Shown: positions 50,801 to 58,293 of the stretch, in pieces
How positions within the stretch are numbered: position 1 is the stretch's first letter
Layout of the letters: the number at the start of each line of letters is the position of its first letter
Assembly (NCBI RefSeq): GCF_016904885.1
Contig: NZ_JADWYI010000001.1
Coordinates: forward strand, 1,488,001 to 1,552,000
Direction: 5' to 3'
DNA from: Archangium primigenium
Lineage (GTDB): Bacteria > Myxococcota > Myxococcia > Myxococcales > Myxococcaceae
DNA length: 64,000 nt
The notes under the pieces: generated by a model
Databases searched by the model: none
The model's input: the letters and a program-made list of their open reading frames with translations, nothing else
What the model was told of the DNA's origin: nothing
Translations under genes and position numbers: made by a program

Positions 50801-52144
50801 TCAACCGCGGCGCTGCTCGATGATGCGGGTGAAGGAGCGCTCGTGCAGCTCCGCCACCGTCAGGTCCGTGGCGCGGACCTCCTCGGCAGTGATAGCGCCA
50901 CACGCGAGCCCGCGCAGGAAGGAATTGAGCAGCCCCTGTCCCGTGGCGGCGTCATCGAACACTCCGCCCAGGCGCGTGGCCTGGGCCGCCTGGGCCACGA
51001 AGGACTTGAGCCGCAGCGTGGCGGCCTCCAGGCCCTCCAGGAAGAAGGCGTACACGCTCGCGTAGCGGATGGGGAGCTGGGCCGGGTGCAGGTCCCACCC
51101 CTGGTAGAAGCCCCGCGCGAGCGCATGGCGGACGTTGGCGTGCATCAGCCGCCACGCGCGGTGCACGGCCTGGCGGTTCTTCTCGCGCTGGGCCTCCGTG
51201 AGGGGCGCCTCGCCCGGCTTGTGGGGGCCCACGGGCAAGAGGCTCGTGGGGCCGTCCACCAGCGCCAGGCCCCGGCCCGCAAGCGCCACCTGCATCACGT
51301 CCCGGGCGAAGTCGCACGCCGGGTGGGTGAGCCGCTGGTGCTCGGCGGTGATGTCCATGCTGGCCGTGTAGTCGTAGGGGCCCAGGTGCACGCCCACGCA
51401 CCGGCCCCGGGCCGCCTCCACCAGCGCGGGCAGCACCAGCCGTCCGTCCGGGCCGTACAGCGCGTGGGACGACTCCACCATCAGCTCCACCTGGATGCTG
51501 CCCGGGCGCAGGCCGTGGTGCGTCTCCACGAGCTCGAGCAGGTGCGCCAGGGCGGCGGGCTCCTCGGGCGTGGTCACCTTGGGCAGGGTGACGATGAAGG
51601 GCTGGGGCAGCCGGCCCCCGGTGGTGGCGATGAGCGTGGTGAAGAACCGGTCCAGGGTGCGGGTGCTCCGCTCGAAGCGCGCCGGGTGCAGGGGCTTCAC
51701 GCGGATGCCGAGGAAGGGCGGCAGGCCGCCGTCGGACAGTCCCCGGGCCACCTCGCGCGCGGCGGCCTCGGCGTGGGAGTCCTCCTCCGCGTCCGTCCGA
51801 GGGCCATAGCCGTCCTCGAAGTCGATGCGGAGGTCCTCCACGGGCTCGTGCCGCAGCTTGGCGACGACCCGGGCGTGGACCCGCGCGGCGAGGGCCTCGT
51901 CCAGTTCCAGGCACTGGGCGAGCGCGTGCGGATCCGGCGCGTACGTGCTCATGGCCTCCAGGGCGCGCTGGCCCATCTTGCGCGCCGTGTCCGCCTTGAA
52001 CAGGTGGGCCCCGCCGTACAGCGTGTGCACGGGCTGGCGGCCCGGCACGGTGTGGGGCGTGTGCCGGGCGAGCTCCCGGTGGGCATGCTCCAGGGTCGCC
52101 CGGACGGTGGCGAGGTGCGTGGGGCCGAAGGCGGGGCTCGTCAT
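50801..52144 (-). CDS. DUF6986 family protein (HpcH/HpaI aldolase-like)
   Basis: 447 residues, no signal peptide. A TIM-barrel fold of the HpcH/HpaI or malate-synthase-like type is suggested by DLRIDFEDGYGPRTDAEED near 110 (metal-binding acids), FIVTLPKVTTPEE, IQVELMVESSHAL near 222 and HLGPYDYTASM near 255. In actinobacteria this family occurs beside allantoin and malate-synthase genes, and the neighbours here are uraH and uraD. I infer a role in handling glyoxylate or another two-carbon product from ureide breakdown. Gap to uraH is 10 nt, so the operon is continuous. Confidence 0.72.
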   Translation of the reverse strand: MTSPAFGPTHLATVRATLEHAHRELARHTPHTVPGRQPVHTLYGGAHLFKADTARKMGQRALEAMSTYAPDPHALAQCLELDEALAARVHARVVAKLRHEPVEDLRIDFEDGYGPRTDAEEDSHAEAAAREVARGLSDGGLPPFLGIRVKPLHPARFERSTRTLDRFFTTLIATTGGRLPQPFIVTLPKVTTPEEPAALAHLLELVETHHGLRPGSIQVELMVESSHALYGPDGRLVLPALVEAARGRCVGVHLGPYDYTASMDITAEHQRLTHPACDFARDVMQVALAGRGLALVDGPTSLLPVGPHKPGEAPLTEAQREKNRQAVHRAWRLMHANVRHALARGFYQGWDLHPAQLPIRYASVYAFFLEGLEAATLRLKSFVAQAAQATRLGGVFDDAATGQGLLNSFLRGLACGAITAEEVRATDLTVAELHERSFTRIIEQRRG

Positions 52145-52154
52145 GGCGGGGGCC

Positions 52155-52496
52155 TCAGCTTCCCCGGTAAGTGGAGTAGCCGAAGGGGCTGAGCAGCAGG
52201 GGCACGTGGTAGTGCTCCTCGGGCGCGGCGAGCTCGAACACCACGGCGACGTACGGGTAGAAGCCCTTCGTTTGCTGGGCCCGGAAGTACTCGGCGGTGT
52301 GGAACGTCATCCGGTAGATGCCGGGCTCCAGGCGCGTGCTGGCCGGGAGGAAGTCGCGCACGCGGCCGTCCGGGTTGGTGGTGCCCCGGGCCAGCTCCCG
52401 CCAGCCGTCGGCGGCCTGGTGCTCCAGGGTGATGGGGACGCCCGCGGCGGGGCGGCCCCACTGCGTGTCGAGGACGTGGGTGGACAGGGTGCTCAT
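52155..52496 (-). CDS. uraH: 5-hydroxyisourate hydrolase (transthyretin-like)
   Basis: 113 residues from ATG 52496, the canonical size. Signature motifs are complete: STHVLDTQWGRPAAGVPI near 5-20, the active-site region PEEHYHVPLLLSP, and the C-terminal YRGS. The enzyme opens 5-hydroxyisourate to OHCU in urate breakdown. The start overlaps the uraD stop by 4 nt (ATGA), so the two are translationally coupled in the order uraD-uraH. Confidence 0.97.
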   Translation of the reverse strand: MSTLSTHVLDTQWGRPAAGVPITLEHQAADGWRELARGTTNPDGRVRDFLPASTRLEPGIYRMTFHTAEYFRAQQTKGFYPYVAVVFELAAPEEHYHVPLLLSPFGYSTYRGS

Positions 52497-53002
52497 GGCG
52501 CGAGGAGCTTCTCCAGTCGGATGCGGGTGATTTTCGCCTGCTCGCCCGCCGCGATGCGCAGCTCCTGCTCGGGCGGGTTGTCCAGCCGCGCGCGCAACAG
52601 GCCGAGCATCTCCCCGGCGCTCTTGCCCGTGGCGCACACGAGGAAGATGAAGCCGAAGCGCGCCTCGTAGTCGCGGTTGCCGTCGGCGAGCGCTTGAATG
52701 ACGTCCTCGCCCGCGCCCTGCATGCCGCGCTGCTCCTGCTCGCTCCAGGCCCCGGTGGCCTTGTACTTCTCGCGCAGCCGCGACACGTCGCCGATGCGCG
52801 GGTGGTGCTCCATCGCCTCGCGCCACTCAGCGGGCCCCGTGGCGGCCCAGTGCGCGTCGGCCTGCTGGTACAGCGCGGCGTCGCTCGCGAAGGGCCGCGC
52901 CCGGGCCATGGCCTCGGCCCAGGTGCGCACGCCACAGCAGCGCAGGAACTCCGCCCGGGCCTCCTCGGCGGACAGCCCGTTGAGCCACGCGAGCCGGCTC
53001 AC
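52493..53002 (-). CDS. uraD: OHCU decarboxylase
   Basis: 169 residues from GTG 53002, which overlaps the allantoicase stop by 4 nt. Active-site hallmarks are HHPRIGD near 69 (catalytic His), SEQEQRGM near 90, and the helix NRDYEARFGFIFLVCATGKSA near 115-135, all typical of UraD. It decarboxylates 2-oxo-4-hydroxy-4-carboxy-5-ureidoimidazoline to S-allantoin, preventing racemic product. It works in tandem with uraH, which it overlaps. Confidence 0.96.
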   Translation of the reverse strand: MSRLAWLNGLSAEEARAEFLRCCGVRTWAEAMARARPFASDAALYQQADAHWAATGPAEWREAMEHHPRIGDVSRLREKYKATGAWSEQEQRGMQGAGEDVIQALADGNRDYEARFGFIFLVCATGKSAGEMLGLLRARLDNPPEQELRIAAGEQAKITRIRLEKLLAP

Positions 53003-54021
53003 GCGACCCGCCCGTTCACCCGCAGGCGGCTGATGCCTCCGTCCGGGAAGATGTTGAGCCGCACGTGGGTGAAGGGGCCCCGGGCACGCAGCGCCTCGCC
53101 CTCGAAGTGGTGTTGATGGCTCGCCTGGAGCTTCGTCTTGGGGAGGATCTCCGTCCACGCGATGTCGCGCGCGTTGGCGAAGTCGAGCACCTCCTCGGTG
53201 AGGGTGCAGCCCTCCAGCGAGCACATGTCGGGGAAGTTGCCCTTGAAGTGGTTGGTGTCCACCTCCAGGTGCTCGATGTGGCCGGGCACGGCGAGCTTCA
53301 CGACGATCCAGTCGAAGCCCGGCACGCGCTTGCGGCGCGTCTCCCAACCGTCACCCATGGTGGCCGCGCGACCGGGGAGGATGAGGTTGTCCTTGGGGCC
53401 GAAGAAGGAGTCGTTGCAGGTGACGACGGTGCCGCCGTTCTCCGCCGCCGCCAGGTCCACGCGCTGGCCCGCGCGCAGCTTCACCAGGTCTGGCCGCACC
53501 ACGCCGTGCACCTTGAAGCGCGCCACGCCGCCGTCCGGGAAGATGTTGAGCCGCAGGTGCGTCCAGCGCTGCTCGCTGCCCACGGGGATGTAGTTCTGCG
53601 TGCCGCCCACGAGCCTGGTGCGCGGGACGATGGGCGTCCACGTGGCGCCGAGCAGCGAGTCCACCGTCACGTCCCCGTGGACCTCCAGGGCATCCACCGA
53701 GGCGTACTCGGGGAAGTTGCCGAGGAAGTGGTTGGTGTCCACGTTCACGCCGCGGATGGTGCCCGGCAGGCCGAGCTGGAGGATGCAGAAGTCATGGCCC
53801 GGCAGCGCGCGCTTGCGGCGCGTCTCCCAGCCGTCCATCCACTTGCCGAACTCCGTGTACTTGTCCGGGATGAAGACGCCACGGCCGGGCTTGAGCAGGT
53901 TCTCCTTGCCGGCGAAGAACTCGTCGTTGGCGTACAGGGCGCGGCCACCCACCTTCTCGGCGGCCAGGTCGATGAGCTCGGCGAAGGCGACGCGGACCTT
54001 GCCTTCCTCGGGTGCGTTCAT
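52999..54021 (-). CDS. alc: Allantoicase
   Basis: 340 residues in two internally repeated domains of about 165 residues. Both repeats carry a VDTNHFxGNFP motif (first near 94, second near 260), a WETRRKR motif (near 65 and 223) and an HLRLNIFPDGG or HVRLNIFPDGG motif. It hydrolyses allantoate to ureidoglycolate and urea. The start ATG 54021 lies 30 nt after the allB stop; the stop overlaps uraD by 4 nt. Confidence 0.96.
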   Translation of the reverse strand: MNAPEEGKVRVAFAELIDLAAEKVGGRALYANDEFFAGKENLLKPGRGVFIPDKYTEFGKWMDGWETRRKRALPGHDFCILQLGLPGTIRGVNVDTNHFLGNFPEYASVDALEVHGDVTVDSLLGATWTPIVPRTRLVGGTQNYIPVGSEQRWTHLRLNIFPDGGVARFKVHGVVRPDLVKLRAGQRVDLAAAENGGTVVTCNDSFFGPKDNLILPGRAATMGDGWETRRKRVPGFDWIVVKLAVPGHIEHLEVDTNHFKGNFPDMCSLEGCTLTEEVLDFANARDIAWTEILPKTKLQASHQHHFEGEALRARGPFTHVRLNIFPDGGISRLRVNGRVA

Positions 54022-54051
54022 GGGGTCGGGTTCTCCTTGGGGAGGACTGCT

Positions 54052-55413
54052 TTATTTCACGGGCCGCGCCGTCTGGGGGCGGCGAATCCATTGGCCGGTG
54101 GGGGCGGGGGCGGGGGCGCCGCGCTCGTGGACCTTCTGGCCGCGCACCCACGTCTGCTCCACCACGCCCACGAGTGGCCGACCGGCGTAGGGGGTGAGCT
54201 TGTGGCGGTGCAGCACGCCCGAGGCGTCCGGGGTGAAGGGGGCGTCCGGGTCGAAGACGAGGAAGTCCGCGTCCGCGCCCGGGGTGAGCGAGCCCTTCTG
54301 GCCCGTGAGGCCGGTGAGCTTCGCGGGGGCGTGGCACATCCAGCGCACGAGCTGCTCCAGCCCGTGGCCGCGCGCGCGCATGCCCGTCCACACCGCGGGC
54401 AGGCTGAACTGGAGCGAGGCGATGCCGCCCCACGCCTTGCCGAAGTCGCCGTGCTCCAGGTGCTTGAGCGCGGGCGTGCAGGGCGAGTGATCCGACACCA
54501 CCATGTCGATGTGGCCGCGCGCGAGGCCCTCCCACAGCCGCTCGCGGTTCTCCGACTCGCGGATGGGCGGGGCGCACTTGAACCAGGTGGCGCCGTCGGG
54601 GATGTGCTCCGCGTCGAAGGTGAGGTAGTGCGGGCACGTCTCCACGGTGAAGGGCAGGCCCTCGGCCTTGGCGGCGGCGATGTCCTTCAGCGCGTCCGAG
54701 GACGACAGGTGCACGATGTGCACGGGGCCCCGGTGCCTGCGGCACAGCTCCACCATCATGCGGATGGCGTCGTCCTCCCACTGGCGCGGGCGCGAGGCGA
54801 GGTAGCTCTGGTAGGTGCGCGTGTCTCCCTCGGGCTGGCCCTCCGCGTCCGTCATCTCCGCGTGGACGATGAGCGGCACGCCCCGGCGCGCGAGCACCGG
54901 CATGGCGCGCTCCAGGTCCTCGCGCGTCACGTGGGGGAACTCGTCCACGCCGGACTGGATGAGGAAGCACTTGAAGCCGGTGACGCCGGCGTCGATCATC
55001 GCCTCCAGCTCGTCCGTGTTGCCGGGGATGACGCCGCCCCAGAAGCCGTGGTCGATGGCGCAGTGGCCCTCGGCGGCGGCGGTCTTGGTGCGCAGCGCCG
55101 CGAGCGACGTGGTGGCGGGAATGGAGTTGAGCGGCATGTCCACCACGGTGGTGATGCCGCCGGCGGCCGCCGCGCGGGTAGCCGTCTCGAAGCCCTCCCA
55201 CTCGGTGCGGCCGGGCTCGTTGATGTGCGCGTGGCTGTCCACCACGCCGGGCATGAGGACCTTGGGGCCCACGTCCGTCACCGGCAGTCCCGAGGGAATC
55301 TCCGTGGGGCCCACCACCGCGGCCACCTTGCCGCCGCGCACCACCACCGCCGCGGGGCGCACGCCCGTGTCCGTCACGACGCGCTCGCCGCGCAGCACCT
55401 GGTCCTGGCTCAT
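54052..55413 (-). CDS. allB: Allantoinase
   Basis: 453 residues. Amidohydrolase metal site: VVDSHAHINEPGRTEWEGF near 58-76 gives the first two His, GVTGFKCFL near 150 holds the carbamylated Lys, HAE near 185 and HLSSSDAL near 242 the further ligands, and DHSPC near 315 the Asp. The family-typical GTPGLETM motif is not evident in this copy, but overall length and motif spacing fit AllB. It opens S-allantoin to allantoate. The start overlaps the FAD-monooxygenase stop by 4 nt. Confidence 0.95.
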   Translation of the reverse strand: MSQDQVLRGERVVTDTGVRPAAVVVRGGKVAAVVGPTEIPSGLPVTDVGPKVLMPGVVDSHAHINEPGRTEWEGFETATRAAAAGGITTVVDMPLNSIPATTSLAALRTKTAAAEGHCAIDHGFWGGVIPGNTDELEAMIDAGVTGFKCFLIQSGVDEFPHVTREDLERAMPVLARRGVPLIVHAEMTDAEGQPEGDTRTYQSYLASRPRQWEDDAIRMMVELCRRHRGPVHIVHLSSSDALKDIAAAKAEGLPFTVETCPHYLTFDAEHIPDGATWFKCAPPIRESENRERLWEGLARGHIDMVVSDHSPCTPALKHLEHGDFGKAWGGIASLQFSLPAVWTGMRARGHGLEQLVRWMCHAPAKLTGLTGQKGSLTPGADADFLVFDPDAPFTPDASGVLHRHKLTPYAGRPLVGVVEQTWVRGQKVHERGAPAPAPTGQWIRRPQTARPVK

Positions 55414-56828
55414 GGCTCGAACTCCTTCAAATCGAACTTCATCAGGGAAGCGAAGTGGGCGTCCTTGTCCTCGACGTAGAGCTGCCGGGTGATGCCCGAC
55501 ACGAGCCGCGGCAGGCTGTACTTCATGCCGGAGATGCTCGCGCCGCCCAGGCCCAACGAGACGAAGCCGCCAAAGGTGTAGTTGAAGACCGACGCGAGCC
55601 AGGGCGCCTGGCCGGGCTGCTTCGCCTGGAACTCGAACGCCGGGCCCAGGTAGGGGTGGCGGCCCAGGTCCTCATGGGCCTCGGCGGGCGGAGGCGTGTA
55701 GCGGTCCTTCCACAGCGCGATGTCCTCCACCAGGTTCGCCAATTCCGGCCGCAGCCGCAGGTCCGTCACCGTGCCGCTGCCGATGATGAGCTTGTCGAAG
55801 GTGAAGGTGCCCTGAGGCGTGGTCACCTCGGCGGCGTCGCCCACGGCGCGCGTGCTCAGCCAGGGGCTCTCCGGGTGCAGGTGGAACTGGGGGAAGGCGC
55901 GCGCCCGGCGGTACGTGTCGGTGGGCGGCAACTGCCCCATCTCCATGATGCGGCGGATGAAGCGCCAGCGGTCCGCGTCCGGCAGGTCGCCGTGGTGCTT
56001 GAGGAAGCCCACGAACTCGGCCCAGCGGTAGGCGTTCACCGTGGGCAGCGTCTTGCGGCGGTAGAACAGGTGCACCGCGCCCGCGCCCCGCTCGAGCGCC
56101 ACCGAGGCGTTGTCGAACGCCGAGGCGCCCGCGCCCAGCACGCCCACGCGCTTGCCACGCAGCGCCTCGAAGTCGATGGCCTCCTGGGTGTGGGCCCACA
56201 GCGCGCGCGGCAGGTGCGTCACCGCGGACGGCGCCTCCCAGCGCCCCGAGCCGTCGATGCCCATGGCGAGCACCACCTTGCGCGCCAGCAGCGTCTCCCC
56301 GGCGCCCTCGCCCCGCGAGGGCTTCACCGGCACGGCGAAGCAGCCCTCCTCGGGCAGCCAGGTGAGCGCGCCCACCCGCGTCTCGTGGCGCACGGGGATG
56401 CCCAGCAGGCGGTGGTACCAGTGCAGGTAGTCCGCCCACAGCTCCTTGGGGATGAGGCCGAGCGACTTCCAGGCCTCCTCGCCGTACTGCGCCTCGTACC
56501 AGCTCTGGATGCAGAGGTTGGGCAGGTTGTGGTCCGGGCCGGTGACGTGCTTGGGGGTGCGCAGGGTGATCATCCGCGCGAACGTCTTCCAGGGACCGGC
56601 GAGGCCCGCGGGGCTGTCGTCCACGACGAGCAGGTTCGTCACCTTCTCGCGCATCAGGCCGAACGCGGCGGCCAGGCCACTCTGCCCGCCGCCCACGACG
56701 AGCACGTCCAGCACCGCACGGCCCTCCCGGGTCTGGCGGGGGAGGACCCAGGAGCGCTTGGGGTAGTCCAGGTGCTCCAGGTCCCGGCGAATCGAGGCTT
56801 CCAGCGCGGCGAGGGTCGAGGACGACAT
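55410..56828 (-). CDS. FAD-dependent monooxygenase, candidate urate hydroxylase
   Basis: 472 residues, first gene of the purine operon. An FAD Rossmann motif VVGGGQSGLAAAFGL starts near 44 and an NADPH motif VGVLGAGASAFDNASVALE near 228, as in class B flavin monooxygenases (FMO type). The late GGFVSLGLGGASISGMKYSLPRL part ends the FAD domain. No signal peptide. The operon supplies every later step from 5-hydroxyisourate to ureidoglycolate but no uricase (PuuD, cofactor-free or HpxO type). I infer that this enzyme hydroxylates urate, possibly as an HpyO-like isofunctional flavoprotein; that is not shown directly. Confidence 0.82.
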   Translation of the reverse strand: MSSSTLAALEASIRRDLEHLDYPKRSWVLPRQTREGRAVLDVLVVGGGQSGLAAAFGLMREKVTNLLVVDDSPAGLAGPWKTFARMITLRTPKHVTGPDHNLPNLCIQSWYEAQYGEEAWKSLGLIPKELWADYLHWYHRLLGIPVRHETRVGALTWLPEEGCFAVPVKPSRGEGAGETLLARKVVLAMGIDGSGRWEAPSAVTHLPRALWAHTQEAIDFEALRGKRVGVLGAGASAFDNASVALERGAGAVHLFYRRKTLPTVNAYRWAEFVGFLKHHGDLPDADRWRFIRRIMEMGQLPPTDTYRRARAFPQFHLHPESPWLSTRAVGDAAEVTTPQGTFTFDKLIIGSGTVTDLRLRPELANLVEDIALWKDRYTPPPAEAHEDLGRHPYLGPAFEFQAKQPGQAPWLASVFNYTFGGFVSLGLGGASISGMKYSLPRLVSGITRQLYVEDKDAHFASLMKFDLKEFEP

Positions 56829-56918
56829 GGGCGATAGAAATCATGCCCCGCCCTCGCGCGCCACAGGTCGTCCCCCCGCTTGACCCTCCCCGGAGCGTGT
56901 GGTGCGGTCCGTCGGACG

Positions 56919-58148
56919 ATGAACAAGCTCACGACGCTCAGCATCGACAAGTTCCGCAACGTGGCGCCCACCACCCTGGAGTTCCGCCCGGGCCTCAACG
57001 TGGTGCTCGGCCGCAACGGGACAGGCAAGAGCACCCTCCTGCGCCTGCTGTCGGCCACCCTGGGCGCCGAGGAGGGGCTGCGCGACGACGCCCTGGAGGT
57101 GCGCTGCCGCATCGCCGGCACCGCGCTCGAGGTCGAGCACACCCTGTCCTGCTCGCGCGTGGAGCAGCCCTCGGTGTCCATGGTGTCCGGCGAGTTCGTG
57201 AGCGAGACGCTGTCGGTGCTCCAACGGGCCGACACGTTCTTCATCGAGAAAAAGGGCCAGCCGACGCGGCGCTTCCGGGTGCTCCCCAACGACATCTTCC
57301 TGGACGGCGAGGAGCCCCAGAGCCGCGTGGATCGGGTCTTCCCGGGAGATCCCATCTGGTCGCTGGGCCTGGCGCTGATGATGGCCCGCCCGGACGCGGA
57401 GTCCAAGGCGCTGGCCCAGGAGATCCTCGCCACGCGCATCGTGGGGGCGTACCGGCTGGACGAGGGCACCGAGCGCCTGCAGCGCCTGATGGAGCTGGAG
57501 TTCGAGCTGGTGCGCGCGGGCTACCGCGTCAAATCCCCCCGGGGTCCCGAGGAATTCCCCCAGTCCTTCTTCACCATCCTCCGGGGCCCGGTGCCCGAGG
57601 GCACGTCGGAGACCTCGCCGCTGGCCTTCCTGGACCGGGCGGCGGCCATCCTTGGCTACGAGTCCGCCGCGGCGCGCTTCGACGTCGAGCGCCTGGGCCC
57701 CGCGCCGGGCCAGCAGGTGGTGCGCTTGAACAACCTGCGCTTCTTCTTCAAGAAGCCCGGCGAGGAGGTGTCCCATGACCTGCTCGGCCATGGGCAGAAG
57801 CGGCTCCTGTCCTTCCTCGCCTACGCGGACGCCTCGCGGGACATCATCATCGCGGATGACCTGGTGGCGGGCCTGCACCCGGAATGGATTCCCGCCTGCC
57901 TCCAGGAAGTGGGCGAGCGCCAGGCCTTCCTCACCAGCCAGAATCCCCTGCTGCTCGATGCCCTGCGTTTCGACAGCGTGGAAGATGTCCGCCGGGCCTT
58001 CATCCTGTGCGAGCGCGCCTCGGGCGACTCCGGCACCCAGCTGCTCTGGCGCAATCCCACACACGCCCAGGCCAGTGCCTTCTTCGCCGCGTACGAGAAG
58101 CGCATGCAGCGCGTGTCGGACATCCTGCTCACGCAAGGCTTCTGGTAG
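56919..58148 (+). CDS. AAA/ABC-type ATPase (RecF/OLD-like fold), unknown role
   Basis: 409 residues from ATG 56919. Walker A GRNGTGKST near 32, D-loop and signature-like HDLLGHGQKRLLSFLAYA near 285, Walker B RDIIIADDLVAGLHPE near 308 and a late switch in LTSQNPLLLD. N-terminal LSIDKFRNVAPTTLEF is the start of RecF/SMC-like ATPases. It may be a predicted ATPase of the DUF2813/OLD group. It stands alone, divergent from the purine operon (90 nt gap) with no obvious partner such as a nuclease or TA module. Confidence 0.75.
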   Translation: MNKLTTLSIDKFRNVAPTTLEFRPGLNVVLGRNGTGKSTLLRLLSATLGAEEGLRDDALEVRCRIAGTALEVEHTLSCSRVEQPSVSMVSGEFVSETLSVLQRADTFFIEKKGQPTRRFRVLPNDIFLDGEEPQSRVDRVFPGDPIWSLGLALMMARPDAESKALAQEILATRIVGAYRLDEGTERLQRLMELEFELVRAGYRVKSPRGPEEFPQSFFTILRGPVPEGTSETSPLAFLDRAAAILGYESAAARFDVERLGPAPGQQVVRLNNLRFFFKKPGEEVSHDLLGHGQKRLLSFLAYADASRDIIIADDLVAGLHPEWIPACLQEVGERQAFLTSQNPLLLDALRFDSVEDVRRAFILCERASGDSGTQLLWRNPTHAQASAFFAAYEKRMQRVSDILLTQGFW

Positions 58149-58293
58149 GCCGAGAGCGGCTCACACTTTTTCGGGTTTAATTTTGAATTACTGTTTAAAC
58201 ACGTTTTCCTCTTCCTGAGAGAGGAGGCGTGCTGTACCTTGCCGCGGCTTGGACCTGGGGCGTGGCCGCCCCTCCGCGGAGAAGGGGACAGAC

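Noticed and set aside
52497-52826. Longer form of uraH reaching into uraD
   Set aside because: The extra part is an out-of-frame reading of uraD; the canonical 113-residue protein starts at 52496.
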